Assembly: GCA_028868825.1 (NCBI GenBank)
Contig: JAGWTU010000035.1
Coordinates: 1-52,602 of the forward strand
From: Burkholderiales bacterium
GTDB lineage: Bacteria > Pseudomonadota > Gammaproteobacteria > Burkholderiales > Burkholderiaceae_C
DNA length: 52,602 bases
Reading direction: 5' to 3'
Shown here: positions 34,583-45,436 of the stretch, piece by piece
Numbering within the stretch: the first letter of the stretch is position 1
Layout of the letters: each line of letters starts with the position of its first letter
The notes under the pieces: generated by a model
What the model was told of the DNA's origin: nothing
Seen by the model: the letters and a program-made list of their open reading frames with translations, nothing else
The model's database searches: none
Translations under genes and position numbers: made by a program

Positions 34583-35491
34583 TCAAGGCGTGCGCAACCA
34601 CCAATCGCCCGCCAGCGCCTGCTGCAGATGGTCGATGAACCGGGTGACCTTCTGCGGGACGAATTTCGGCGACGGGAATACGGCGTGCATCTCCTGGGCC
34701 GGCAAGCCATGGTCCGGCATCACGACCCGCACCACGCCCACGGCGATCGACTCGCGTGCGACGTACCAGGGCAGGATGGCCAGCCCCAGGCCGGCGCCGG
34801 CCGCGGCGAGCACGGCAGAGAGGTTGTTCGACCGGAAGGGCCCGCTGACCGGCGTCGACACCGCAGCGCCGGCCGGCGGGCTCAGCCGCCAGCGGTCGTC
34901 GCCCTGCACGCTGCTGTAGACGATGCAGGCATGCCGCGCGAGGTCTCCCGGCACCCCGGGCTCGCCATGGCGGTCCAGGTAGGCCCGTGACGCCACCATG
35001 ACCCAGGGGTTCGAGCCCAGATAGCGCGCGCCCAGGCTCGAGTCGGCCATCTGCCCCATGCGTATCGCCATGTCGACGCCCTGTTCGATGAGGTCGACAT
35101 AGCGGTCGTCGAAGCCGATGTCGACATGCACACCGGGGTTCGCCCGCATATACGCCAGCGCCAGCGGCACCAGGACGCGGCGGCCGAATGCCACCGAGGT
35201 GCTGATGCGCAGCAGCCCGCCCGCGCCCCGATGAACATGCGAGGCCTGGTTCTCGGCCTCGTCGATGGCGCGCTCGATGGCCTTGCAGCGTTCGTAATAC
35301 TGCGCGCCGACCTCGGTCGGCGTGACGCCGCGGGTCGAACGGTGCAGCAGCCGCACGCCCAGGCGTTCTTCGGTGGCCGCGACGGCCTTGGTGGCCGTCG
35401 GCTGCGTGATCCCGAGCTCGCTGGCTGCCTTGCTGAAACTGCAGGTCTCGACGACCCGAATGAACACCTGAATCGCATTGACCTTGTCCAT
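34583..35491 (-). CDS. LysR-family regulator, divergent from the gcl operon
   Basis: The product has 302 residues. The N-terminal winged helix is [57 protein letters not shown] (seen in pieces), and the periplasmic-binding-like effector domain follows. It is divergent from gcl with 119 bp between starts, the usual layout for a LysR activator of the adjacent operon. A CTTG-N6-CAAG inverted repeat at 35550-35563 lies in that gap and could be part of its site. The inducer is probably a glyoxylate-pathway metabolite; this is inferred. Confidence 0.88.
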   Translation of the reverse strand: MDKVNAIQVFIRVVETCSFSKAASELGITQPTATKAVAATEERLGVRLLHRSTRGVTPTEVGAQYYERCKAIERAIDEAENQASHVHRGAGGLLRISTSVAFGRRVLVPLALAYMRANPGVHVDIGFDDRYVDLIEQGVDMAIRMGQMADSSLGARYLGSNPWVMVASRAYLDRHGEPGVPGDLARHACIVYSSVQGDDRWRLSPPAGAAVSTPVSGPFRSNNLSAVLAAAGAGLGLAILPWYVARESIAVGVVRVVMPDHGLPAQEMHAVFPSPKFVPQKVTRFIDHLQQALAGDWWLRTP

Positions 35492-35610
35492 CGCCCACTC
35501 TATCGCGTGCGATGCCCGGCACTTCCTGGGAATACTGCTTATGCGCGCTCTTGGATTCGCAAGACGGGGTCCGGCAAGGATCATTGCCGCCATCGAACCA
35601 GGAGACTCGC

Positions 35611-37404
35611 ATGACAAGGATGAAAGCCGCCATGGCGGCCGTGCTGGTGATGGAAAAGGAAGGCATCACGCAGGCCTTCGGCGTCCCCGGCGCGGCCATC
35701 AATCCGCTGTACGCGCAATTGCGCGAACGCCAGACCATCGCCCATGTGCTGGCGCGCCACGTCGAAGGGGCCTCGCACATGGCCGAGGGCTACACGCGGG
35801 CCAGGGCCGGCAACATCGGCGTGTGCATCGGCACCTCGGGCCCGGCCGGCACCGACATGATCACCGGCCTGTACTCGGCCCAGGCCGACAGCATCCCCAT
35901 CCTGTGCATCACCGGCCAGGCACCGCGGGCGCGGCTGCACAAGGAGGATTTCCAGGCCGTCGACATCGCCAGCATCGCCAGGCCCGTGACGAAATGGTCG
36001 ACCACCGTGCTCGAACCCGCGCAGGTGCCGCGTGCCTTCCAGCAGGCCTTCCACCTGATGCGCTCGGGCCGCCCGGGCCCGGTGCTGATCGATCTGCCGT
36101 TCGACGTCATGATGGCCGAGATCGAATTCGACATCGACACCTACGAGCCGATGGCGGTGTACAAGCCGGCCGCCTCGCGCAATCAGATCGAGAAGGCGAT
36201 GCAGATGCTGGTCACGGCCGAGCGGCCGCTGATCGTCGCCGGCGGCGGCATCATCAACGCCGATGCCTCGGACCTGCTGGTCGAATTCGCCGAGCTGACC
36301 GGCATCCCCGTGATCCCGACGCTGATGGGCTGGGGCACGATCCCCGACGACCACGCGCTGATGGCCGGCATGTGCGGCCTGCAGACCAGCCACCGCTACG
36401 GCAACGCCAACATGCTGGCCAGCGATTTCGTGCTGGGCATCGGCAACCGCTGGGCCAACCGCCACACCGGCAGCCCCGAGGTGTATTGCAAGGGTCGCAA
36501 GTTCATCCATGTCGACATCGAGCCGACGCAGATCGGCCGCGTCTTCGCGCCGGACTACGGCATCGTCTCCGACGCCAAGGCCGCGCTGCGGCTCTTCGTC
36601 GAGGTCGCCCGTGAATGGAAGGCCGCCGGCAGGCTGCGCGACCTGAGCGGCTGGGTGGCCGAATGTCAGGGCCGCAAGCGCTCGCTCGAATACCTGCGCA
36701 AGACGAATTTCGACAGCGTGCCGATGAAGCCGCAGCGCGTCTACCAATGCATGAACAACGCCTTCGGCAAGGACGTGACCTACGTCTCGACGATAGGCCT
36801 GAGCCAGATCGCCGGCGCGCAATTCCTGCATGTCTACCACCCGCGCCACTGGATCAACTGCGGCCAGGCCGGCCCGCTGGGCTGGACGGTGCCGGCCGCG
36901 CTGGGTGTGCGGGCGGCGGATCCGAACCGCAAGATCGTCGCCCTGTCGGGTGACTACGACTTCCAGTTCATGATCGAAGAGCTGGCGGCCGGCGCGCAGT
37001 TCAAGCTGCCCTACATCCACGTCGTCGTCAACAACAGCTACCTCGGCCTGATCCGACAGAGCCAGCGCGGCTTCACGATGGACTATTGCGTGCAGCTGGG
37101 CTTCGAGAACATCAATTCGGATCCGGGCGACGTGACGGCGCAGGGCTATGGCGTGGACCATGTGAAGGTCGTCGAGGGTCTGGGTTGCAAGGCGATCCGC
37201 GTGCACCGGGCCGATGAGATCGCCCCCGCCATCACGCAGGCCGAAGCCTGGATGGCCGAGTTCCAGGTGCCGGTGGTGATCGAGATCATCCTCGAGCGCG
37301 TGACCAATATCGCGATGGGCACCGAGATCGACAACGTCGTCGAGTTCGAGGAACTGGCCGCCGGCAAGGCCGATGTGCCCACCGCCGTTTCGATGCTCGA
37401 CTGA
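35611..37404 (+). CDS. gcl: Glyoxylate carboligase (tartronate-semialdehyde synthase)
   Basis: The product has 597 residues. This ThDP enzyme joins two glyoxylates into tartronate semialdehyde with loss of CO2. Residue 51 is Val in [14 protein letters not shown], in place of the Glu found in nearly all other ThDP enzymes; this exact Val51 is characteristic of glyoxylate carboligase. [20 protein letters not shown] is the FAD/specificity region, and [15 protein letters not shown]...VVNNSYLG is the ThDP-binding motif. An AGGAG site precedes ATG 35611. It is the first gene of gcl-hyi-glxR-glycerate kinase-pyk. Confidence 0.96.
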   Translation: MTRMKAAMAAVLVMEKEGITQAFGVPGAAINPLYAQLRERQTIAHVLARHVEGASHMAEGYTRARAGNIGVCIGTSGPAGTDMITGLYSAQADSIPILCITGQAPRARLHKEDFQAVDIASIARPVTKWSTTVLEPAQVPRAFQQAFHLMRSGRPGPVLIDLPFDVMMAEIEFDIDTYEPMAVYKPAASRNQIEKAMQMLVTAERPLIVAGGGIINADASDLLVEFAELTGIPVIPTLMGWGTIPDDHALMAGMCGLQTSHRYGNANMLASDFVLGIGNRWANRHTGSPEVYCKGRKFIHVDIEPTQIGRVFAPDYGIVSDAKAALRLFVEVAREWKAAGRLRDLSGWVAECQGRKRSLEYLRKTNFDSVPMKPQRVYQCMNNAFGKDVTYVSTIGLSQIAGAQFLHVYHPRHWINCGQAGPLGWTVPAALGVRAADPNRKIVALSGDYDFQFMIEELAAGAQFKLPYIHVVVNNSYLGLIRQSQRGFTMDYCVQLGFENINSDPGDVTAQGYGVDHVKVVEGLGCKAIRVHRADEIAPAITQAEAWMAEFQVPVVIEIILERVTNIAMGTEIDNVVEFEELAAGKADVPTAVSMLD

Positions 37405-37416
37405 GCGGAGTTCACG

Positions 37417-38196
37417 ATGCCTAAATTCGCCGCCAATCTGACGATGCTCTTTACCGAGCATCCCTTTCTGGATCGCTTCGAGCAGGCCGCCCAGGCCGGT
37501 TTCGACGCCGTCGAGTTCCTCTTTCCCTACGCCTACGATCCAGGCGAGATCAAGCACCGCCTCGACGCCCATGGCCTGACGCTGATTCTCCACAACCTGC
37601 CGGCCGGCCACTGGGACGACGGCGAGCGCGGCATCGCCTGCCATCCGGACCGCGTCGGCGAATTCCGCGCAGGCGTCGAGAAGGCCATCGACTACGCACA
37701 GGCGCTGGGCGTGCGCCAGCTCAATTGCCTGGTCGGCAAGGCGCCCGCGGACGTCGCCGCCGACGTGCTGCGCCGCACGGTCGTCGAGAACCTGCGCTTT
37801 GCAGCCGCGCGCCTGAAGCAGGCCGGGCTGCGCTTGCTGATCGAGCCGATCAATACCCACGACATTCCGGGCTTCTATCTCAACCGAACCGCGCAGGCGG
37901 CCGGCCTGCTCGACGAGGTCGGTGCCGACAACGCCTACATCCAGTACGACATCTACCACGCGCAGCGCATGGAAGGGGAACTGGCGGCGACGATGGCGAA
38001 ATACCTGCCGCGCATCGGCCATATCCAGCTGGCCGACAACCCGGGCCGCAACGAGCCCGGCACGGGCGAGATCCATTACCCGTTCCTGTTCGCCCATCTG
38101 GACCGCATCGGCTACGACGGCTGGATCGGTTGCGAATACAAGCCGGCGACCACGACCGCGGCCGGCCTGGGCTGGCGCGCAGCGCTGGTCCGCTGA
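37417..38196 (+). CDS. hyi: Hydroxypyruvate isomerase
   Basis: The product has 259 residues with a TIM-barrel xylose-isomerase-like fold. Catalytic glutamates Glu143 (LIEPINTHDIPG) and Glu240 (GCEYKPA) match the numbering of E. coli Hyi. Metal-ligand residues occur in QYDIYHAQRMEG and GHIQLADNPGRNEPG. It interconverts hydroxypyruvate and tartronate semialdehyde. It starts 12 bp after gcl. Confidence 0.94.
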   Translation: MPKFAANLTMLFTEHPFLDRFEQAAQAGFDAVEFLFPYAYDPGEIKHRLDAHGLTLILHNLPAGHWDDGERGIACHPDRVGEFRAGVEKAIDYAQALGVRQLNCLVGKAPADVAADVLRRTVVENLRFAAARLKQAGLRLLIEPINTHDIPGFYLNRTAQAAGLLDEVGADNAYIQYDIYHAQRMEGELAATMAKYLPRIGHIQLADNPGRNEPGTGEIHYPFLFAHLDRIGYDGWIGCEYKPATTTAAGLGWRAALVR

Positions 38197-38247
38197 GCCC
38201 GGCGGATCGACATTCGAATCAACTCCCACTCCATTCAAGGACAGGCC

Positions 38248-39162
38248 ATGACATCGAATCCCCTCAAGATCGGCTTCATCGGGCTGGGCATCATGGGTGC
38301 CCCGATGGCGGGGCACCTGATCGCGGCGGGCCACCGGCTGTTCGTCTACACGCGCGGCAGGATGCCCGAGGCGATCGCGACCAGCAGCGCCACGCAATGC
38401 CTCGACGCCAGGGGCGTGGCGCAGCGCGCCGACATCGTCATCACGATGGTGCCGGACACGCCCGACGTCGCCGAGGCCCTGTTCGGCGAGACCGGCGTGG
38501 CCCAGGGCCTGAGCGCGGGCAAGATCGTCGTCGACATGTCGTCGATCTCGCCGGTGGAGACCAAGCAGTTCGCGCGCAGGATCGAGGCGCTGGGCTGCGA
38601 CTATCTCGATGCCCCGGTGTCGGGCGGCGATGTCGGCGCGAAGAACGCGACGCTCTCGATCATGGCCGGCGGCAAGCCCGAGGTGTTCGAGCGCGTCAAG
38701 CCGGTTTTCGAGGCCATGGGCAAGAACATCACGCTGGTCGGCGGCAGCGGCGACGGCCAGACCTGCAAGGTGGCCAACCAGATCGTCGTCGCACTGACCA
38801 TCAACGCCGTCGCCGAGGGACTGCTGTTCGCCGCCAGGGCCGGCGCCGATCCGGCCCAGGTCCGCTCGGCGCTGATGGGCGGCCTAGCCACGTCGCGCAT
38901 TCTGGACATCCTCGGCGATCGCATGATCAAGCGCAATGTCGATCCGGGCTTCCGCATCGCGCTGCATCAGAAGGATCTCAACCTGGCGCTGGGCGCGGCC
39001 AAGTCGCTCGGCCTGGCCTTGCCGGCGACGTCGAACGCGCAGCAGCTGTTCAGCGCCTGTGTCTCGCATGGCGGCGCCGCCTGGGACCATTCCGGCATGG
39101 TGCGGGCGCTGGAGAAACTGTCGAACTTCGAAATCGGCCATGACGCCCACTCGAAAGCCTGA
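38248..39162 (+). CDS. glxR: 2-hydroxy-3-oxopropionate (tartronate semialdehyde) reductase
   Basis: The product has 304 residues of the beta-hydroxyacid dehydrogenase family. IGFIGLGIMGAPMAGHL is the dinucleotide-binding site, DAPVSGGDVGAKNATLSIMAGG the substrate-binding site, and GDGQTCKVANQI holds the catalytic Lys. It reduces tartronate semialdehyde to D-glycerate. It follows hyi after 51 bp, and the next gene begins inside its last 23 bp. Confidence 0.94.
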   Translation: MTSNPLKIGFIGLGIMGAPMAGHLIAAGHRLFVYTRGRMPEAIATSSATQCLDARGVAQRADIVITMVPDTPDVAEALFGETGVAQGLSAGKIVVDMSSISPVETKQFARRIEALGCDYLDAPVSGGDVGAKNATLSIMAGGKPEVFERVKPVFEAMGKNITLVGGSGDGQTCKVANQIVVALTINAVAEGLLFAARAGADPAQVRSALMGGLATSRILDILGDRMIKRNVDPGFRIALHQKDLNLALGAAKSLGLALPATSNAQQLFSACVSHGGAAWDHSGMVRALEKLSNFEIGHDAHSKA

Positions 39163-40456
39163 GCAGGTCCAGCCCAGGGAACTGCTGTCGCGGCTGTTCG
39201 CGACGGCGATCGCCTCGGCGCAGCCGTCGCGCTGCATCCCGGCGCATCTGCCCGAGCCGTCGAGCCTGGGCCGCGGCCGGCTCATCGTCATCGGCGCCGG
39301 CAAGGCCTCGGCGGCGATGGCGCGCGCCGTCGAGGACCATTGGACGGGGTCACCGTCGCAACTCGGCGGCCTGGTCGTCACGCGCTACGGCTACGGCGTG
39401 CCTTGCCGGCGCATCGAGATCGTCGAAGCGGCGCATCCGGTGCCCGACGAGGCCGGCTTGGCTGCGGCAGACCGCATGCTGGACATGGTCCAGGGCCTGA
39501 GCGCCGACGATCTCGTGTTGTGCCTGATTTCCGGCGGCGGATCGTCGTTGCTGCCCTTGCCGCTGCCGGGTCTCACGCTAGAGCACAAGCAGGCGGTCAA
39601 TCGCGCGCTGCTGAAATCGGGCGCGACGATCAGCGAGATGAACTGCGTGCGGCGCCATCTCTCCGCCATCAAGGGCGGGCGCCTGGCCGCGGCCTGCCAT
39701 CCGGCCCGGGTGCTGACGCTGCTCATCTCCGACGTCCCCGGCGACGACCCGATGGACATCGCCTCGGGCCCCACCGTGCCCGACCCCACGACCTGCGCCG
39801 ACGCCCGGGCCATCGTTCGCCGCCACGGCATCGAGCTGCCTGCCGAAGTGATGGCCGTGCTGGACAGCGGACGCGGCGAGTCCGTCAAGCCCGGCGACGC
39901 GCGCATCGCCGGCGCGCAGACCCGCATGATCGCCACGCCGCAGATGGCGCTCGACGCGGCAGCCGCGGTGGCGCGCAGCGCCGGCGTCGCGGCCCATGTG
40001 CTCGGCGACGCCATCGAAGGCGAGGCCCGCGATGTCGGCAAGGTGCTGGCCGCGATGGCGCGGCAGGTCGCCGACCGGGGGCAGCCGTTCGCGGCGCCTT
40101 GCGTCCTGCTGTCGGGCGGCGAGACCACCGTCACGGTGACCGGCCGGGGTCGCGGCGGGCGCAACGTCGAGTTCCTGCTCTCGCTGGGCATCGCGCTCGA
40201 TGGCCACCCGCGCATCCACGCGCTGGCCGGTGACACCGACGGCGTCGATGGCCAGGAGGAGATCGCCGGCGCGCTGCTGGGCCCGGACACGCTCGCAAGG
40301 GCCTGGGCCGCGGGCATCAAGCCGCGCGACAGCCTGGCGGACAACGACGGTCACGGTTTCTTCGAGGCGCTGGGCGACTCGGTCATCACCGGCCCGACGC
40401 TGACCAACGTCAACGATTTCCGCGCGATCTACATCGCTGCGCCTTCCAAAGAGTAA
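39140..40456 (+). CDS. Glycerate 2-kinase (TtuD/MOFRL family)
   Basis: The product has 438 residues. The DUF4147 N-domain shows LIVIGAGKASAAMARAVE and LCLISGGGSSLLPLPLPGLTLE; the MOFRL C-domain shows CVLLSGGETTVTVTGRGRGGRNVEFLLSLGIAL (in pieces) and AGDTDGVDGQEEIAGA. The family includes glycerate 2-kinases of the serine cycle (GckA) and TtuD, formerly called hydroxypyruvate reductase. In this operon glycerate phosphorylation to 2-phosphoglycerate fits best, since glxR makes glycerate. ATG 39140 overlaps the end of glxR in another frame. Confidence 0.9.
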   Translation: MTPTRKPEQVQPRELLSRLFATAIASAQPSRCIPAHLPEPSSLGRGRLIVIGAGKASAAMARAVEDHWTGSPSQLGGLVVTRYGYGVPCRRIEIVEAAHPVPDEAGLAAADRMLDMVQGLSADDLVLCLISGGGSSLLPLPLPGLTLEHKQAVNRALLKSGATISEMNCVRRHLSAIKGGRLAAACHPARVLTLLISDVPGDDPMDIASGPTVPDPTTCADARAIVRRHGIELPAEVMAVLDSGRGESVKPGDARIAGAQTRMIATPQMALDAAAAVARSAGVAAHVLGDAIEGEARDVGKVLAAMARQVADRGQPFAAPCVLLSGGETTVTVTGRGRGGRNVEFLLSLGIALDGHPRIHALAGDTDGVDGQEEIAGALLGPDTLARAWAAGIKPRDSLADNDGHGFFEALGDSVITGPTLTNVNDFRAIYIAAPSKE

Positions 40457-40462
40457 GCATCC

Positions 40463-41881
<1,419 letters not shown>

Positions 41882-41919
41882 TGCGCGGCCCGAAGCCATG
41901 AGACTCGCGCGGCGCCGGA

Positions 41920-42483
41920 CTACCGCCGCATGAGGAAGTAGATCGCCGCCGCGACGACGACGGCGCCGGCCCACCACAGCCACCGCAGATCGCTGCCGCC
42001 GGCGGCCGCCGGCTCTGCAGCCGGCGCGGCGATGCCGGCCTCCTCGCGCAGCCGCGTCTCGAAGGCCTGGAAGAAGTCCTCGGCGATCTTCGATGCGGCG
42101 GCATCGACGAGCCGCGATCCGATCTGCGCCAGCTTGCCGCCGACCTGCGCCTTCGCGCTGTATTTCAGCAGCGTCTGGCCGCCCGCGGCATCGCTGAGCG
42201 CGACCTGCGCCGAGCCCTTGCCGAAGCCGGCGGCGCCGCCCTGGCCGTCGAACTGGATCGTGTAGCTCGTCGGCGCGACGACATCGGTGATCTGCAGATG
42301 GCCCTTGAAGCGCGCGCTCACCGGGCCGACCTTGACGGCCAGCAGCGCCAGCAGCTTGTCGTCGCCGACGCGCTCCAGCGACTCGCAACCGGTGATGCAG
42401 CCCTTGAGGATCTCCGGGTCGTTGAGCGCGGCCCAGGTGCGCGCCGGGCTCGCCGGAATGGTTCTTTCGCCTTGCAGTTCCAT
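41920..42483 (-). CDS. coxG: CoxG-like SRPBCC family protein with C-terminal membrane anchor
   Basis: The product has 187 residues. MELQGERTIPASPARTWAALNDPEILKGCITGCESL (seen in parts) is the CoxG start; the carbon monoxide dehydrogenase subunit G family is an SRPBCC fold. After residue 150 a linker is followed by a single C-terminal helix (LWWAGAVVVAAAIYFLMRR) that should place it in the membrane. In aerobic CO dehydrogenase clusters CoxG helps recruit the enzyme to the membrane. It is the last gene of coxSLMDEG, 7 bp after coxE. Confidence 0.9.
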   Translation of the reverse strand: MELQGERTIPASPARTWAALNDPEILKGCITGCESLERVGDDKLLALLAVKVGPVSARFKGHLQITDVVAPTSYTIQFDGQGGAAGFGKGSAQVALSDAAGGQTLLKYSAKAQVGGKLAQIGSRLVDAAASKIAEDFFQAFETRLREEAGIAAPAAEPAAAGGSDLRWLWWAGAVVVAAAIYFLMRR

Positions 42484-42490
42484 GAGTTTC

Positions 42491-43678
42491 TCAATTCAAG
42501 AGGGGTGAGGGTCGCAGCGCCGGACGGCGCAGTTCGCGCGCCAGCGCCGCCAGGCTGTCGAGGTTGTGCATCGGCAGGAAGCGGTCGACATGCGGCAGCA
42601 GCGCGCGCACGCCGGCCGCGCGCGGCTCGAAGCCTTCGTAGCGCAGCAGCGGATTCAGCCACACGAGCTGATGGGCCTGGCGCCGCAGCAGCGCGGCGGC
42701 GCGGCCGAGTTCGCCGCCGTCGTCGTGGTCGAGGCCGTCGCTGACGAGCAGCACGGCGGCGTTCGCGCCCAGCAGCCGGCGCGCCCAGTGGCGATTGAAT
42801 TCGCGCAGCGCGCTGGCGATGCGCGTGCCGCCCTTCCAGTCGGGCACCTGCGCGTCGGCGAGCTGCAGCGCCTCGTCGGGGTCGCGGTGGCGCAGGCAGC
42901 GCGTGATCGGCGTCAGCCGCGTGCCGAAGGTGAAGGTGTGCACGGTCGCCGCCTGCCGGCGCGTCAGCGCATGGGCGTAATGCAGGAACAGCCGCGCGTA
43001 GCGGTCCATCGATCCCGAGATGTCGATCAGGATGACGAGGGGCGGCGTCGCGCGGCGCGGTCGCGTGCGCGCCGGCTCGGGCAGGTCGGGGTCGCGCGCC
43101 ATGCGCTGCAGCGTGCGCCGCAGGTCGATGCGCCCGCGCGGGGCCGGCTCGTGGCGGCGCAACCGCACGGGGGCCACCGGCGGCGGCAGTTCGCGCGCCA
43201 GTTGCAGCGCCTGCGCGTATTCCTCGGCCGTCATCGTTTCGAAATCGGCGTGCTGCAGGCGCTCGCGCTCGGAATGCGTGAACTGCGCTTCGAACTGCAC
43301 TTCCTCGGGCGCCGTCTGCGGGCCGGCCGGCGGCGCCGGCGGCGGCTGGCGCGTCGCCGCCAGCGCCTCGGCCAGGCGGTTGCTGCGCGGCGCGCGCGGC
43401 TTCTCGCCGCGGCCGCTGATCTTCGGCAGCAGTGCGTACAGCAGCTGCTCGAGCAGCTTGGGGTCGCGCCAGAAGGCCTCGAACGCGGCATCGAAGACGG
43501 CCTGCTGCTCGTGGCGCTCGAGCATCACCGCGGCCAACGCCGCGTGCACGTCGTCGCGCCGGGCCAGCCCCACGGCCTGCACGGCGGCGACGGCCGTGAG
43601 CATGCGGTCGGTGCCCACGCCCAGCCCGGCGCGGCGCAGCACGCGCGTGAAATGGACGATGTTCTCGGCCAGCAACAT
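42491..43678 (-). CDS. coxE: CoxE-like VWA domain protein
   Basis: The product has 395 residues. An N-terminal helical domain (ENIVHFTRVLRRAGLGVGTDRML) is followed by a proline-rich linker and a VWA domain with the MIDAS motif LVILIDISGSMDRYARLFLHYAHAL (in pieces). In CO dehydrogenase clusters CoxD and CoxE are needed to mature the molybdenum site of the large subunit. It lies 11 bp after coxD and 7 bp before coxG. Confidence 0.9.
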   Translation of the reverse strand: MLLAENIVHFTRVLRRAGLGVGTDRMLTAVAAVQAVGLARRDDVHAALAAVMLERHEQQAVFDAAFEAFWRDPKLLEQLLYALLPKISGRGEKPRAPRSNRLAEALAATRQPPPAPPAGPQTAPEEVQFEAQFTHSERERLQHADFETMTAEEYAQALQLARELPPPVAPVRLRRHEPAPRGRIDLRRTLQRMARDPDLPEPARTRPRRATPPLVILIDISGSMDRYARLFLHYAHALTRRQAATVHTFTFGTRLTPITRCLRHRDPDEALQLADAQVPDWKGGTRIASALREFNRHWARRLLGANAAVLLVSDGLDHDDGGELGRAAALLRRQAHQLVWLNPLLRYEGFEPRAAGVRALLPHVDRFLPMHNLDSLAALARELRRPALRPSPLLN

Positions 43679-43689
43679 CGCCGCTGCGC

Positions 43690-44628
43690 TCAGCCGGGAT
43701 CTTTGTTCAGACCCAGCGCCGCCAGCTCGTCGAGCAGGCGGCCGACATCGCCGCCCTGCACGCGGGCGATGTCGTCCTGGTACTTCAGCAGCACGCCCAG
43801 CGTGTCGTGGACGCTGTCGGGATCCAGGCGCATGCGGTCGAGCGCGACGAGCGCATTCGCCCAGTCGATCGTCTCCGCGACGCCGGGCGACTTGAAGAGG
43901 TCGAGCCGGCGCAGCCGCTGCACGAACTCGACGACCTGGCGCGCCAGCGACGCCGTCGCGCCCGGCGCCTTCAGCCGCAGGATCTGCAGCTCGCGCTCGA
44001 CGTCGGGGAAATCGACCCAGTGGTAGAGGCAGCGGCGCTTGAGCGCATCGTGAACCTCGCGCGTGCGGTTGCTGGTGATGAGCGTGATCGGCGGCGCCGC
44101 GGCGCGGATCGTGCCGAGCTCGGGCACGCTGATCTGGTTCTCGGCCAGCAGCTCGAGCAGGTAGGCGTCGAAGGGCTCGTCGGCGCGGTCGATCTCGTCG
44201 ATCAGCAGCACCGGCGAACGTTGCTGCGTCAGCGCCTGCAGCAGCGGGCGCTCGATCAGCATCTCGCGCGCATAGAGGTTCTTGACGAGGCGCTCGCGAT
44301 CGAATTCATGGCCGGCCTCGGCGAGGCGGATCTCGACCATCTGCCGCGCCACGTTCCATTCGTAGGCCGTCTGCGCGACATCGAGGCCCTCGTAGCATTG
44401 CAGGCGCAGCAGCAGCGCGCCGCGCGCCGCCGCCAGCGCCTTCGCGAGCTCGGTCTTGCCGACGCCGGGCTCGCCCTCGAGGAACAGCGGCCGGCCCAGC
44501 GTCAGCGCCAGGAACACGGCCGTCGCCAGACGCCGGTCGCACAGGTACTGCTGCTCGGCCAGCGCAGCGACGACGGCGTCGACCGAGGCCGGCGGCGCAG
44601 GCGGCCCAGGCGGCGAGGGCGCCGTCAA
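43690..44628 (-). CDS. coxD: CoxD-like MoxR AAA ATPase
   Basis: The product has 312 residues. Walker A is LFLEGEPGVGKTELAKAL near residue 55, Walker B is PVLLIDEIDRADEPFDAYLLELL, and LITSNRTREVHDALKRRCLYHWVDFP completes the AAA core. It starts with TTG at 44628 overlapping the coxM stop (TTGA); the first 17 residues are Pro-rich, so a later start such as the Val codon near residue 16 is possible. It acts with CoxE in maturation of the cluster's molybdenum hydroxylase. Confidence 0.9.
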   Translation of the reverse strand: MTAPSPPGPPAPPASVDAVVAALAEQQYLCDRRLATAVFLALTLGRPLFLEGEPGVGKTELAKALAAARGALLLRLQCYEGLDVAQTAYEWNVARQMVEIRLAEAGHEFDRERLVKNLYAREMLIERPLLQALTQQRSPVLLIDEIDRADEPFDAYLLELLAENQISVPELGTIRAAAPPITLITSNRTREVHDALKRRCLYHWVDFPDVERELQILRLKAPGATASLARQVVEFVQRLRRLDLFKSPGVAETIDWANALVALDRMRLDPDSVHDTLGVLLKYQDDIARVQGGDVGRLLDELAALGLNKDPG

Positions 44629-45419
44629 CGCGCCAGCGCCGCGGCGACGGCCCGCGAGGCCATCACGCCGACCATCGCGGCACGGTACTCGGCCGAGCCG
44701 TGCATGTCGCCGTTGACGCCCTCGCTGCCCAGCTGCACGGCCTGTGCCGCCTGCGGCGTGAACGAGGCCGTCAGCGCCTTCTCGAAGTCGGTCGCGCGGA
44801 ACACGCTGCTGCGCGCGCCGGTGACGGCCACGCGCACGCCGCCCGCGCCCTGGCTGACGAAGACGCCGACGATCGCGAAGCGCGAGGCCGGCTGGCGGAA
44901 CTTCGCGTAGGCCGCGCGCTGCGGCAGCGGGAAGCTGACCTCGGTGATCAGCTCGCCGGGCTGCAGCGCCGTCTCGAACATGTCGGTGAAGAAGGCGTCG
45001 GCGGCGATCTGGCGCTGGTTCGTGCGCACCGTGGCGCCGAGGCCGAGCACGGCCGCCGGGTAATCGGCCGCGGGGTCGGCGTTGGCGATCGAGCCGCCGA
45101 GGGTGCCCATGTTGCGCACCATCGGGTCGCCGATGCCGCCGGCGAGTTCGGCCAGCGCGGGGATGGCCTTGCGCACCTCGGCCGACGCGGCAACCTGCGC
45201 ATGGCGCGTCATCGCGCCGATGACGAGCTGCTGGCCCTCGATGCGGATGCCCGCGAGCTCGGCGATGCCGCCGAGGTCGACGAGGCGTTCGCTCTGGCTC
45301 AGGCGCAGCTTCATCGCCTGCACGAGGCTCTGGCCGCCGGCCAGGTAGCGGGCCTCGGGACCGATGGCTGCGACGGCGGCGGCGGTGCCGGCGGGACGTT
45401 GGTAGTCGAATCCGTACAT
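44625..45419 (-). CDS. coxM: CoxM-like FAD-binding medium subunit of molybdenum hydroxylase
   Basis: The product has 264 residues. FAD-binding motifs are AGGQSLVQAMKLRLS near residue 28 and MGTLGGSIANADPAADYPAAVLGLGATV (in two pieces) near 105. The C-terminal domain matches the CO dehydrogenase flavoprotein C-terminal fold. It transfers electrons from the 2Fe-2S subunit to the quinone pool or another acceptor. It starts 17 bp after coxL, and coxD overlaps its end. Confidence 0.92.
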   Translation of the reverse strand: MYGFDYQRPAGTAAAVAAIGPEARYLAGGQSLVQAMKLRLSQSERLVDLGGIAELAGIRIEGQQLVIGAMTRHAQVAASAEVRKAIPALAELAGGIGDPMVRNMGTLGGSIANADPAADYPAAVLGLGATVRTNQRQIAADAFFTDMFETALQPGELITEVSFPLPQRAAYAKFRQPASRFAIVGVFVSQGAGGVRVAVTGARSSVFRATDFEKALTASFTPQAAQAVQLGSEGVNGDMHGSAEYRAAMVGVMASRAVAAALAR

Positions 45420-45436
45420 GGTGTCTTGACTCCTGA

